Shown here: in pieces, positions 25,509 through 33,766 of the stretch
Position numbering within the stretch: the first letter of the stretch is position 1
Layout: every line of letters begins with the position of its first letter
Assembly: GCF_000478885.1 (NCBI RefSeq)
Contig: NC_022567.1
Location: forward strand, 2,418,001-2,482,000
Reading direction: 5' to 3'
DNA length: 64,000 bases
DNA from: Adlercreutzia equolifaciens DSM 19450
Lineage (GTDB): Bacteria; Actinomycetota; Coriobacteriia; Coriobacteriales; Eggerthellaceae
Notes under the pieces: generated by a model
What the model was told of the DNA's origin: nothing
The model's input: the letters and a program-made list of their open reading frames with translations, nothing else
Databases searched by the model: none
Made by a program: the position numbers and the translations under genes

Positions 25509-26616
25509 CTAACCTTCCGGCACGAAGGCTGTGAATGCGGCGGTATCGGGCTCCGGGCTCACCTCGCCGCGCTCGTTGACCGAGCGCACGAGCAGGCAAT
25601 AGGTTCCCGGCACCTCGGGCGTGTACTCGAAGGTCCAGTGCACCCATCGATCGCCCGTGGAACCAGAGACGTCGTAGTCGGTCCAGTTCTCGCCGTCGTC
25701 CAACGAGAACTGGACCGTCACGATGGGCACGCCGTAGTCCTCGGCGTAGCCCTCAAAGCGCACCGGGCGCCCTACTTCCACCGCGAGCGGCGCAATCATC
25801 GCGATCCTACTCCTGCGCGCCCGCCAGCACACCGGCGTTCGGGCTGTTGGGATGCTCGTCGCCCTCGCCGGGCACCGCCGGCGCCTCGTCCTCGGCCGAT
25901 ACCACGATCTCCACCACATCGCGCACGAAGTAGTTCGCGGGCGTGCGGGTCATCCACAACTGGTTGCTCCCGCCCACCGAGGCGGTGAGCGCCTCCTCGT
26001 TGATCTCATAGCTGAGCACGCCGTGGCGCCCGATCACGTAGCCGAGCGGCAGCATGGTCTCGGTGCCATCGGCCGACACGAACGTCACCGCATTGGCCCC
26101 GGGCTGCACGCCAGCGCGCTCCAGGATGGACTCGATCGGAATGCCCTTCACGTTCGCCGTAACGATGGCGCGACCGCCCGCAGGGTTGCCGCCGCAGGTG
26201 CACGTCATCTTCTGCTGCACCGACTCGTCGCCGGCAAGATCGCCCACCGAGGCGGTGTAGGCGTCATTCACCGCGCCCGACACCGTCAGTTGCCAGTCGA
26301 GCGGGTTCTCCGAAGCAAGCGCGATACCGGCGCCGCACACCACGCGCACGGCCTTCTGGAACATCGTGCGGATGGTCTCGTTGGGTGTGACGGCCTCCTG
26401 GTCGTAGGAGAAGACGCCCTCGGCTCGGGCCACCTTCACCGCACCGGCCACGGCGGCGTTCTCGCCCACCTCCGCTTGCGGGTCGGCGGCAGCATTCCCG
26501 TCAGCGCCATCGCCCGGCGCCACCGCCAAGGCCGGCACTGCCGACATGGACGCGATCATCGTCAAACTCGCCAAGGCGCCAGCCGCGGCCCGGCCCTTCG
26601 ATTTCAAATCTCTCAT
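25509..26616 (-). pseudogene. Exported sulfite-oxidase-like molybdopterin protein, frameshifted near the C-terminal domain
   Basis: The first frame (26616 to 25807) encodes a Sec signal peptide (about 1-31, ending VPALA), a spacer, and a molybdopterin-binding domain like sulfite oxidase, with a Cys-containing TCTCGGNPAGG loop as candidate Mo ligand. It stops after NAGVLAGAQE. The next frame, from about 25806 to 25509, continues with a Mo-co dimerisation-like beta domain (VRFEGYAEDYGVPIVTVQFS). The neighbouring cytochrome protein has the same two parts in one frame, so one extra base near 25805 most likely splits the gene. An ATG with AGGAG upstream near 25801 could instead start a separate 96-residue protein. 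Ten bp downstream of the cytochrome gene, same operon. Confidence 0.7.
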
Positions 26617-26625
26617 GGTCTCCCC

Positions 26626-28287
26626 CTACTCCACCGTGAACATGAACTGGGTATCATACTGGCTCACATGATCGGAGCCGTCCGGCGCGATGCTCGTCGT
26701 GCGGATGTCCATCAGGTACGTCCCGGCCTCAGGCGGCGTGAAGTCCATGCGCCAGTAGGTCCAGTACTTGGAATCGTTGTTCGGCGTGTCCAGCGTTGTC
26801 CAGGTCGCGCCGTGGTCGAAGGAGAACTCGAGCTTCTTGATAGGCTCGTTCCACGCATCGGCGAAGCCCTCCAGATGCACCGGCTTGGCCTCGTCGCCCG
26901 TGAGCACCACATTGGTGGGGTAGTTCAGCACGCCGCTGTTGGGCTTGGAGTACACCTCGCCCGTGCAGTCATCGGCAAACTCGCCCAGGTACACCTGGTT
27001 CATGGCGGCGTCTTCGGGCTGGGTCATGAACGTGAGGTTGCTGATGCGCTTCACGAAATTGCCGCCGGAGGTGTTGTACACCCACACCATGCAGGGGTAG
27101 CCCTGGGTGTTCGGCAGCACTTCGCCGTCCATCTTCGTGACGAGGATGGCATTGTTGTCCACCACCCAATCGATGGGCATCTGGGCGTAGTCGTAGCCAT
27201 CCGAGCCGATGGGGCTCACGATGTTCGCACTGGCCTTGGGCTTCGCAAACTCAATAACCTTCGACAGCGGAATGCCCTCCACCTCGCTTTGCATGATGGT
27301 GGCCTGGCCAACGCCGTTGATGGTGCAGTCCATCTTCATGACCTGCTTCACGGTGCCGAACTGCTCTTCCATCTCGGGAAGGGTCATGGTCACCGGATTG
27401 CCGCAGTCGCCGTCGATGGAGACGGTCCAGTTCTCATAGATGGACGGATCCACCTGCGTGTCGTCCACGAGCCACTCGGACGGCTCGTCCTTCACCGTCT
27501 TGAAGAAGCGGTTCTCGGCCGGAGTGATCGTGGTCTGGTCGTAGCTCGTCGTCACCTGGACCTCTTCGGCGGCCACGTCGGTGATGCCGTGGTAGAGGTT
27601 GTACTTGTAGTCGTCCCAACGACCGAGGGTCTGCGTCTCCACGTCGTTGTAGTGGCACGAGAAGCAGGTGCCACCCTGGCTCGTGAACATCGCGTTCGTC
27701 ATATGGGTGTTGTGGATGGCCTCGCCCAGGTAGTTCGTTCCCTGGTAGGTCTTGGAATGGCACGCGATGCAGTTCGCGAAGGTCTGCTCGGTGGGATAGC
27801 CGAAGAAGATCAGGCGATGGTAGGTGGGCAGACTCATGATGGCGCTCTCAAGCGTGTGGCACGAGGTGCAGCCGCGGTTCTCGGCGTTCAGGTATGTGAT
27901 GTTGAACGCGCGATCGTCGGAAGGCACCGGCTGCACGGTGAACCCATTGCGGTCGGTGTAGCGAAGCGGCTCGTTGGCCTCGGCGTTGGCGGCGTTCTTC
28001 TCGCTGTTCTGATAGAAGCCGGGCAGGGCGGTCACGCCGTCCACGAAGCGACCCTCCGTGGGGAACCCGCTGATGCTGGCCAGCTGATCGCTGTAGCCGT
28101 CACTTGTCGCGGCAGCCGGCTCGGTTGTTGTCGTGGAATCGGCCGCCTTGTCGGCCCCATCGCTCGGCGCGGCAGCCGGAGTGCAGCCCCAGGCCAAACA
28201 TCCCGCTCCCAAAACGCACGCGAGCACCGCCGCGCACGCAATCCCCTTGCGCGAGCGCCGCTCCGTTCTCGTTGCTTGCTCTCTCAT
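26626..28287 (-). CDS. Tri-haem cytochrome c fused to a sulfite-oxidase-like molybdopterin domain (lipoprotein)
   Basis: 553 residues, with AAGGAGGAG upstream. Lipoprotein signal with lipobox Cys35 (LAWGC). Three c-type haem sites: CTSCH at 140-144, CIACH at 173-177, CFSCH at 208-212, plus extra His residues (IHNTHMTNAMF) that may serve as distal ligands. From about residue 260 to the end the protein matches the molybdopterin and dimerisation domains of its downstream neighbour (VEGIPLSKVIEF, KPVHLEGFADAW). The fusion would place haems next to a Mo site on the outer face of the membrane. Whether the Mo domain is active is unclear, because the canonical Cys ligand region is altered. First gene of a two-gene operon. 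Confidence 0.85.
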   Translation of the reverse strand: MREQATRTERRSRKGIACAAVLACVLGAGCLAWGCTPAAAPSDGADKAADSTTTTEPAAATSDGYSDQLASISGFPTEGRFVDGVTALPGFYQNSEKNAANAEANEPLRYTDRNGFTVQPVPSDDRAFNITYLNAENRGCTSCHTLESAIMSLPTYHRLIFFGYPTEQTFANCIACHSKTYQGTNYLGEAIHNTHMTNAMFTSQGGTCFSCHYNDVETQTLGRWDDYKYNLYHGITDVAAEEVQVTTSYDQTTITPAENRFFKTVKDEPSEWLVDDTQVDPSIYENWTVSIDGDCGNPVTMTLPEMEEQFGTVKQVMKMDCTINGVGQATIMQSEVEGIPLSKVIEFAKPKASANIVSPIGSDGYDYAQMPIDWVVDNNAILVTKMDGEVLPNTQGYPCMVWVYNTSGGNFVKRISNLTFMTQPEDAAMNQVYLGEFADDCTGEVYSKPNSGVLNYPTNVVLTGDEAKPVHLEGFADAWNEPIKKLEFSFDHGATWTTLDTPNNDSKYWTYWRMDFTPPEAGTYLMDIRTTSIAPDGSDHVSQYDTQFMFTVE

Positions 28288-28408
28288 ATCTCCTCCTTAG
28301 GTTTTGGAAAATAAGCTCCCCTGACGCTTCGCGCCTCCTTTCCGGGCTTTCGAAACTTGATGGAATTGGAATGGGCGCTGCGCCGGCACCTGTGTGCGGC
28401 CGCAGCGC

Positions 28409-29902
28409 TTAATCCCGGGTTGGACTTCGCCGTATCAGGCCGTCGCTGTCGGCGATAGAGGCGCGTCGGAAGTCGTAGTGCTCGGTGTACATTTTGTCCA
28501 GCAGCGCCTTCTCGTAGAAACCGATGTCGCGGTTGTACAGCGCGGACGCCTCGTCGGTAGCGCGAAATTCCGGACGCAGCCGCCCCTCATCGTCGTAGTA
28601 ATGCAGATAGGCTTCGGCGCAATGCTCGCGCAAATAGGCCCGGCACCGCTCGTGCAAGTCGTCGTTGGCGAAGAAGAAGTGCCGCACGCCGTCGTCGCTC
28701 TGCTGGAGAAAGCCCAGATCCATCAGGCGCCCGAAATCGCTGCGGGCGCTCGGATAGGAGATGGCGTAGCGCTTCATGTGAATGTCGTAGGTGAACTCCG
28801 CGTTACTGTGCAGCACCGCCTCGAGCAGCACTTCCTTCTGGCGGGCGTTCATCGAGCCGTCGGCGTCGATGATGGCGCGCAGTCGATCGCGCCGGCGGCT
28901 CATGCCCTCGAGCTTGGTCATCACCCAGCGCTGCTCTTCCAAAATAAGCTCGACGGCGCGCTCGAACACGAGCGTCCAATCGTAGGTGCCGTCGTATTCC
29001 ACGGCCAGATCTCCCGGCTCGAACGGCAGCGCCGGCGCGTCCGCCTCGGCGGCGTAGCGCCCGCGCTCTTGGGCGCACAGGGCGCTGCCGGTACCGTAGA
29101 GCAGGCGCATAACGGGAACGTGGGCCGAGAAATGATAGCCCGAACGATGAAGGAGCAGCAGGTAGAGCAGATAAGCGAACGGCGCATTGCCCACGGGGAA
29201 CACCCCCGATGCGCTCACGAAGAACAGCGCCGTCAGCGCCACAATAAGGCGATGGTCGCCGCACTGGCCCTTGAGGGGGCCGGTGCCCCCATCGATGAAC
29301 GAGCAGAGCAGCTCGAGCCCCTCGACCCGGGCCGAAGTATCCTCGGGAACCGCCTCGATGCCGGCCACCAGCCTGGCGTAGAGCATCTCAATGAAAGCAG
29401 GGGTGACTGCTTCGTCGCGGTACTCCTCTATTGACAGCAGCACCTTGCCGGCATTGGCCGCCAGAAGCTCGATGCCGCATTCCGGCTCGCAGGCATGCAC
29501 GCACACTCGCCGCAGCCGCGCGACATCGATGTCGGGGTGTTCGAGGCCGATGGCGTACACCACCTCGTTGGCCGCCATGTTCAGTTCCAGATGGCCGCCT
29601 TCCGGATCGTAAAAGATGCGCCCGTAATGGGATGCAAGCCCCTCGTTGATCTGGAATTTTTCAAGAAGAGCCTCCAGATGCCAGGTGGGGTCGTACCAGC
29701 AGCGAGCCGAAGCCGAAAGCGGGGGCAGATCATGCCCGAGGCCGCGGCGCAAGCTGTTGATGGAGAACCAATACAGCGCCGCATCTTCGGGAGTGACACC
29801 GAGCGATTCCGCCAAACTGTCGTAGGTTTGCGCCCGCTGGGAGGCGATACGCAGGGCCCGATCGAGCAGCGGCGCCGAGCGAAATGCCGGCTTGGATTCC
29901 AC
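28409..29902 (-). CDS. Unrecognised protein with degenerate Fic-like core and winged helix
   Basis: 497 residues from a GTG start with GGGGAGA upstream. No signal peptide. The middle (about 215-265) reads GVFPVGNAPFAYLLYLLLLHRSGYHF, which follows the pattern of the Fic motif HPFxxGNGRxxRxLxxxxLxxxGY but lacks the catalytic His and the Gly-Arg. The C-terminal part (about 345-410) has MNARQKEVLLEAVL and a winged-helix-like segment SARSDFGRLMDLGFL, as in Fic proteins with a DNA-binding tail. If correct it is a Fic relative without AMP-transfer activity. No operon partner: it lies alone upstream of a repeat region. Low certainty on family. Confidence 0.55.
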   Translation of the reverse strand: MESKPAFRSAPLLDRALRIASQRAQTYDSLAESLGVTPEDAALYWFSINSLRRGLGHDLPPLSASARCWYDPTWHLEALLEKFQINEGLASHYGRIFYDPEGGHLELNMAANEVVYAIGLEHPDIDVARLRRVCVHACEPECGIELLAANAGKVLLSIEEYRDEAVTPAFIEMLYARLVAGIEAVPEDTSARVEGLELLCSFIDGGTGPLKGQCGDHRLIVALTALFFVSASGVFPVGNAPFAYLLYLLLLHRSGYHFSAHVPVMRLLYGTGSALCAQERGRYAAEADAPALPFEPGDLAVEYDGTYDWTLVFERAVELILEEQRWVMTKLEGMSRRRDRLRAIIDADGSMNARQKEVLLEAVLHSNAEFTYDIHMKRYAISYPSARSDFGRLMDLGFLQQSDDGVRHFFFANDDLHERCRAYLREHCAEAYLHYYDDEGRLRPEFRATDEASALYNRDIGFYEKALLDKMYTEHYDFRRASIADSDGLIRRSPTRD

Positions 29903-29971
29903 GATTCTCCCCTCCCCTTTGCTCTCCCATTCTTCCTCCGAACGAAACTAGAAACTATGTTCTCAGAAAGA

Positions 29972-30168
29972 CGCGCCCGACTTCAAGAGGTTGGGCGCGC
30001 GCTAGAAAGTTTTTTCCACCCTTTACCCCTCGCCATCCCGCTACCGCAAGAGCGGTTCTATGCAAGAAAAAGTGCGATTGAGCGAGCTTTTTCATCCCGA
30101 AATGGCAGCACATGCAGAAAAAAGTGCGATTGAGCGAGTCCGAAACTCGCTCAATCGCACTTTTCTGC
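29972..30168. repeat. Three-copy 20-bp repeat forming a strong hairpin
   Basis: AAAAAGTGCGATTGAGCGAG occurs at about 30067-30086 and 30119-30138 in direct orientation, and inverted at 30146-30165. The second and third copies form a stem of more than 20 bp around the 7-nt loop TCCGAAA. A separate 10-bp stem (29972-29981 with 29990-29999) lies upstream. The 405-bp gap between the Fic-like gene and rpsI contains no gene. The element may be a REP-like repeat or a double terminator. Confidence 0.65.
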
Positions 30169-30232
30169 GCACGACCGTTGTATTTCTTTGCAAGCGAGCC
30201 GGATCTCGCACAATTCCACGAACAGAGACACG

Positions 30233-30260
30233 AAAAAGCCCGCTGCGGACAGCGGGCTTT
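30233..30260 (-). terminator. Intrinsic terminator after rpsI
   Basis: 11-bp perfect stem (30235-30245 with 30250-30260), 4-nt loop, with a T-run on the minus strand (AAAAA at 30233-30237). About 50 nt after the rpsI stop. Confidence 0.82.
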
Positions 30261-30307
30261 CGATTGCAGCATGCGCGGCACCGACAAACGATGCGCGACT
30301 CCGAAGC

Positions 30308-30700
30308 CTAGCGCTTGGAGAACTGCGGGCGCTTGCGGGCCTTCTTCAGACCGTACTTCTTGCGCTCCACCATACGGGCGTCGCGCGTGAGGTAGCCAGC
30401 CTTCTTCAGCTCGGCGCGGTAGTCGCCGGCCTCCAGCAGAGCGCGGGAGATGCCGTGACGCAGGGCGCCGGCCTGACCGGACACGCCGCCGCCGTCGATG
30501 CGAGCCTTCACGTCGAAGTGGCCGGTGGTGTCGGTCACCTTGAAGGGGGTCATCGCGTAGTTGAACAGCGCCTCGCGGCCGAAGTACTCCTGGCCGTCGC
30601 GACCGTTGATGGTCACCTTGCCAGTGCCGGGAACGAGACGGACGCGCGCCACCGCGTTCTTGCGGCGGCCGGTGCCGTAGTACAAAGCCTCATCTGCCAT
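30308..30700 (-). CDS. rpsI: 30S ribosomal protein S9
   Basis: 130 residues, standard length. N-terminal YYGTGRRKNAVARVRLVPG, central RIDGGGVSGQAGALRHGISRALL, and the basic tail KKYGLKKARKRPQFSKR that reaches the decoding site tRNA. Two bp after rplM, the usual bacterial L13-S9 operon. Confidence 0.98.
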   Translation of the reverse strand: MADEALYYGTGRRKNAVARVRLVPGTGKVTINGRDGQEYFGREALFNYAMTPFKVTDTTGHFDVKARIDGGGVSGQAGALRHGISRALLEAGDYRAELKKAGYLTRDARMVERKKYGLKKARKRPQFSKR

Positions 30701-30702
30701 GA

Positions 30703-31137
30703 TTAACCCTCCAGATCGATCTTGCGGGGCTGCTGAGCGGCATGGGGATGCTCAGCGCCGACGTACACCTTCAGTTTCTTGCCCATCGCACGGCCCAGCG
30801 TGTTCTTCGGCAGCATGCCCTTGACGGCATGCTCGATGACGCGCTCGGGGTGCTTGGTCATGGCCTCGGTGAACGTCTCCTGCTTGAGCCCACCCGGGAA
30901 CCCGCTGTGACGATAGTAGGTCTTGGTGGCAGCCTTGGTACCGGTGACCTTGATCTTGTCAGCATTGATGATGATGACAAAGTCGCCCGTGTCCACATGG
31001 GGGGTGTACTGCGGCTTGTGCTTGCCCTTCAGAATCTGAGCAGCCTTGGTGGCCACACGACCGAGGACCTGGTCCTCAGCGTCGATGATGACCCACTCGC
31101 GCTCAACCTCACCGGGCTTTGCATGATACGTCTTCAC
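30703..31137 (-). CDS. rplM: 50S ribosomal protein L13
   Basis: 144 residues from the GTG at 31137, with TGGAGG 6 nt upstream; a longer in-frame extension to 31212 has no support. Family signatures include REWVIIDAEDQVLGRVAT, HVDTGDFVIIINADKI, KTYYRHSGFPGG and the C-terminal VYVGAEHPHAAQQP. It assembles early in the 50S subunit and may autoregulate the operon. The gene pair is a conserved chromosomal anchor next to the accessory islet starting at 31.1 kb. Confidence 0.98.
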   Translation of the reverse strand: MKTYHAKPGEVEREWVIIDAEDQVLGRVATKAAQILKGKHKPQYTPHVDTGDFVIIINADKIKVTGTKAATKTYYRHSGFPGGLKQETFTEAMTKHPERVIEHAVKGMLPKNTLGRAMGKKLKVYVGAEHPHAAQQPRKIDLEG

Positions 31138-31568
31138 TGTTTTCCTCCAATAGATTGCAGGTTCTGTCGGGCGGGTGAAGCCTCCTCCCCCGCGTCGGCG
31201 TGGCAGCCGCAATAGCAGGGGCGGAACCGTCCGCCAGAGTGTTTGTTTTCAAAAGTGCACGATTCTCAGACGCCGGTTTCCTACGCCGACACGCGGTGCT
31301 TCGGGCCTGGACAACCCTCGGCGGTTGCGTTTCCTTGAACCCATGCGTTTACGGGGCTTTTGAAAGCGAACTTTTGCATTCTCACCCGCCCGCGCGCGAA
31401 TGTCAACGAAACCGCTCCGAGAAAGCGAAGAATCGCCAAAACTCCACCCCCGAACGGCAGGACGGGCGCACTTCACCACAGAAGGGGACCATGCACAGAA
31501 GGACGATCCCTCTGCAGTAGGGAAGGACGGCCGCCACGTTGCGCTCCGTCGACGAACCAGTCGAAAAA

Positions 31569-31729
31569 TGCACGAGATCGACGGTTATGAGCGTCTAGGG
31601 GGTGCGGACGAGGCGCATTCCAGGAAGACGCTTGACAAACCCCAGGTCAGAGCATCGCGCGTGCAGGAGCACCTTCACAGCTGGCAACCTCGCACCCCTC
31701 CAGACGCTCATAACCGTCGATCTCGTGCA
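31569..31729. repeat. Inverted repeat with 28-bp perfect arms and a 105-bp interior
   Basis: The 28 bases at 31569-31596 (beginning TGCACGAGATCGACGG) are exactly inverted at 31702-31729. Pairing resumes inside as GGGGTGCG against CGCACCCC. The element could be a MITE-like fold-back, a decayed transposon end pair, or DNA for a structured RNA. No transposase gene is present. Confidence 0.7.
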
Positions 31730-31836
31730 AAAAGGCCCCTCTTCGGCAACCAACTCCGAAGAGACCGGCACGGATCTCCCTGAGGTAGCGCGAGTAAATC
31801 GCCATGGGGGCTATCTTGCGACCAAGGAACCGATAT

Positions 31837-31877
31837 GACTAATAAGCTAGTCAAATAGTCATTTCTAAGGTAAAATT
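31837..31877 (+). promoter_or_regulatory. VapBC promoter with overlapping operator
   Basis: TGACTA (31837-31842) and TAGTCA (31849-31854) form a dyad with 6-bp spacing; another TAGTCA is at 31857-31862. A -10-like TAAAAT lies at 31872-31877. The arrangement fits autorepression by the antitoxin. Confidence 0.5.
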
Positions 31878-31914
31878 CCCTCAAAACCTTGTGGGACTTT
31901 AGAAGGGAGCTCCC

Positions 31915-32172
31915 GTGGTAGCAAGCATTGCTTTGGCGGAAGCGAAGGCGAACCTCTCCTCCGTCGTTCGACGCGTGGACGAAACAGGAGCCGAGTTCGT
32001 TGTCACCGTGAGAAACCGACCATGCGCGATGATCGTGCCTATCCCTAAGCCAGCACCGCGCAAGCTGAAGGCTGCTGGCGCGCTCGCGGGAAAGAGACCG
32101 AAGGCGTCGCGCGCCGAGGAAAAGGCCGCTTACCAAAATGCGCTGGAGGCGAAGTATGTCGACCTTCCTTGA
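31915..32172 (+). CDS. Phd/YefM-type antitoxin of a VapBC pair
   Basis: 85 residues from a GTG with GGGAG 5 nt upstream. The N-terminal two thirds (about 3-45) has the Phd/YefM pattern: ASIALAEAKANLSSVVRRV, then VTVRNRPCAMIVPIP. The charged C-terminus (RAEEKAAYQNALEAK) would fold on and block the toxin. The gene overlaps vapC by 17 bp. Operator repeats lie upstream. Confidence 0.8.
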   Translation: MVASIALAEAKANLSSVVRRVDETGAEFVVTVRNRPCAMIVPIPKPAPRKLKAAGALAGKRPKASRAEEKAAYQNALEAKYVDLP

Positions 32173-32527
32173 TACGAACTGCCTGCTTCGCTATCTTCTT
32201 GCTGATATCGAAGATCAATTCGAGACGGTATGCCGGCATGTGGAAAACGGTGCGTGCACCTCACCCGAATTCGTAGCCGAATGTGTCTATGTACTCGGCG
32301 GAACGGTTTACGGCTTCGACCGAACCGACGTGGCCAACACCATGACAGCGCTCCTCGACGACATCGCCTGCGAACACGAGGCGGCCGCACGCTACGCCCT
32401 CGAGCTCTATCGGAACCACACGCTCGACTTCGCCGACTGTATGCTGGCCGCCCGCTTCGTCGTGGAAGGCACCCCCGTGCTCACCTTCGACAAAAAGCTC
32501 AATCGATTGCTGGAGGAACTCGCGTAG
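32156..32527 (+). CDS. PIN-domain RNase toxin (VapC-like)
   Basis: 123 residues from the ATG at 32156 (GGAGG 7 nt upstream, inside the antitoxin gene). PIN acidic residues are in place: Asp in FLDTNCLLRYL, Glu in PEFVAECVYVL, Asp in DFADCMLAA, and a fourth in LTFDKKLNRL, implying a Mg-dependent RNase active site. VapC toxins cleave tRNA or rRNA when the antitoxin is lost. Overlap with the antitoxin gene gives coupled translation. Confidence 0.87.
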   Translation: MSTFLDTNCLLRYLLADIEDQFETVCRHVENGACTSPEFVAECVYVLGGTVYGFDRTDVANTMTALLDDIACEHEAAARYALELYRNHTLDFADCMLAARFVVEGTPVLTFDKKLNRLLEELA

Positions 32528-32668
32528 CCCTCTCTGCGCCTGCGCCGTTGCGAGGGGAATTGTTTCCGTTGGCTTACACGCGGGCGGTTGCGCTCGCAGG
32601 CGCGCAGGCGATGGCGCACAATACGGAATGCTTTGTGAAATCCCGGGGTCTAAGGAAGCCTGTCCGTT

Positions 32669-33535
32669 ATGGAAACTCTGTCGCCGTTCGCATTCGTCAC
32701 GTTGGTCACGCTCATCTCCGGCGCCGGGGGAACGGGGCTCGGCGGCCTCATTGGCGCGCTGTTCAAGAGCGAATCGAACCGCACCATCAGCCTGCTTCTG
32801 GCCTTCGCCGGCGGCGTCATGACCGCCATGGTGTGCTTCGACCTTCTGGCCGAGGCCGAGGAGGCTGCCAGCCAGATCGCCGAGCACGGGGTGCTGCTGG
32901 TCATCCTCGCCGTGGCCTTAGGCGTGGCCGTGGTGTATTTGCTGAACCACCTCATCGACCGCAAGACCCGCAAAGAGGTCTCGCACACCGCCGATGCGCA
33001 CCACCCCGAAACCCACGACGACATCGACGAGCTGGTGCACGCCGACCACCTGAACATGCACAAGCGCCACAACGACTCGAAGCTATCGCTGTTCGTGGCC
33101 GGCGTCGTCATGGCCTGCGCCATCGCGCTGCACAACATTCCCGAGGGCATGACCATCGGCGCGAGCTTCGCCGTGTCCGACAACCTCATGTGGGGCACGG
33201 GCATGATCATGGCTGTGCTCATCGGCCTGCACAACATTCCCGAGGGCATGGCCGTGGCCGTGCCGCTCATCTCCGGCGGCACCGGGCGCGTGAAGGCGAC
33301 TCTCATCACGGCGGCCTGCGGGCTGCCCACGGTGCTCGGCGCGTGGCTCGGCTTCTGGCTCGGCGACATCGGGCCTTTGGGCCTCACGCTGTCGCTCGGG
33401 TTCGCCTCGGGCGCCATGCTGTACGTGGTCTTCGGCGAGATCCTGCCCGAGGCCTACCTCATCTACCGGAGCAAACTCCCCGCCTTCGCCGTCATGGTGG
33501 GCGTGGCCCTGGGCATGTTCATGATCTTCTTTTAG
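32669..33535 (+). CDS. ZIP-family divalent metal transporter
   Basis: 288 residues, about eight membrane helices. The metal-binding signature occurs twice, HNIPEG at 155-160 and 188-193, in TM4 and TM5. The cytoplasmic loop between TM3 and TM4 (about 98-138) is His-rich (HTADAHHPETHDD and HADHLNMHKRH), as in ZupT/GufA relatives that import zinc, iron or manganese. There is no clear ribosome-binding site immediately before the ATG. The last 95 bp of the gene region are duplicated at 34666-34760, marking an insertion downstream. Confidence 0.93.
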   Translation: METLSPFAFVTLVTLISGAGGTGLGGLIGALFKSESNRTISLLLAFAGGVMTAMVCFDLLAEAEEAASQIAEHGVLLVILAVALGVAVVYLLNHLIDRKTRKEVSHTADAHHPETHDDIDELVHADHLNMHKRHNDSKLSLFVAGVVMACAIALHNIPEGMTIGASFAVSDNLMWGTGMIMAVLIGLHNIPEGMAVAVPLISGGTGRVKATLITAACGLPTVLGAWLGFWLGDIGPLGLTLSLGFASGAMLYVVFGEILPEAYLIYRSKLPAFAVMVGVALGMFMIFF

Positions 33536-33548
33536 AAGGCCGAGCGAA
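33454..33548 (+). repeat. Left copy of the 95-bp direct repeat (3' end of the ZIP gene)
   Basis: Covers the last 27 codons and stop of the ZIP gene plus 10 bp. It matches 34666-34760 except at a handful of positions (for example GTG/CTG, ATG/ATA, GAG/GGG). The copies flank 1.1 kb carrying the ncRNA candidate and the DUF3800 gene. Confidence 0.8.
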
Positions 33549-33605
33549 AGGCGCATCGTCGGCTGGCGGTTGGCATCGTAAACGCCGACGAAAGAAGATT
33601 GTTTC

Positions 33606-33634
33606 TTGACTCTGCCCCCCTCCCCCTGTAGGAT
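33606..33634 (+). promoter_or_regulatory. Strong sigma-70-type promoter
   Basis: TTGACT (33606-33611), exactly 17-nt C-rich spacer, TAGGAT (33629-33634). One of the best promoters in the window; it faces the ncRNA candidate and the DUF3800 gene. Confidence 0.75.
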
Positions 33635-33640
33635 GCTTGG

Positions 33641-33745
33641 TACAGGCAGCAATGCGCTGTATACCCGGGCTCCCGAACTAAACGTTTAAGCGGCATTTTC
33701 TGTCGTCGGCCCCGGGCGAGATACCGCCTTCGGGCGGTATTTTCG
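33641..33745 (+). ncRNA. Candidate small RNA of about 105 nt between promoter and terminator
   Basis: The expected start is near 33641, and an intrinsic terminator ends near 33745. Between them is no open frame with a ribosome-binding site, but there are pairable segments: GGTACAG with CTGTATACC around GCAGCAATGCGC, CCCGGG repeated at both ends of the middle, and the palindrome AAACGTTT. It does not look like tRNA, tmRNA, SRP RNA or 6S RNA to me. It could equally be a terminated leader (attenuator) of the DUF3800 gene. Confidence 0.45.
33721..33745 (+). terminator. Terminator between the ncRNA candidate and the DUF3800 gene
   Basis: ATACCGCC-TTCG-GGCGGTAT, 8-bp stem with a stable UUCG loop, followed by TTTCG. 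Only 22 nt before the DUF3800 start, so downstream expression needs read-through. Confidence 0.78.
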
Positions 33746-33766
33746 TATCAGGAGGCAAGGAGCTTC

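Larger units (their letters stand above)
31138..31914. other. 777-bp region without a convincing gene
   Basis: Several open frames exist but none has a ribosome-binding site or recognisable protein. Contents: the rplM leader, a 28-bp inverted repeat (31569-31729), an 8-bp hairpin (31739-31746 with 31756-31763), and the VapBC promoter/operator. Confidence 0.6.

Noticed and set aside
25852..28314. 820-codon plus-strand frame over the cytochrome/molybdoprotein genes
   Set aside because: Shadow of the real minus-strand genes, which have signal peptides and haem motifs.
31360..31783. Short overlapping open frames upstream of VapBC
   Set aside because: No ribosome-binding sites, overlap the inverted-repeat element, no recognisable protein.
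33641..33745. tRNA, tmRNA, SRP or 6S RNA identity for the small RNA candidate
   Set aside because: No cloverleaf, CCA end, tag frame or conserved SRP loop seen; left as an unassigned candidate.
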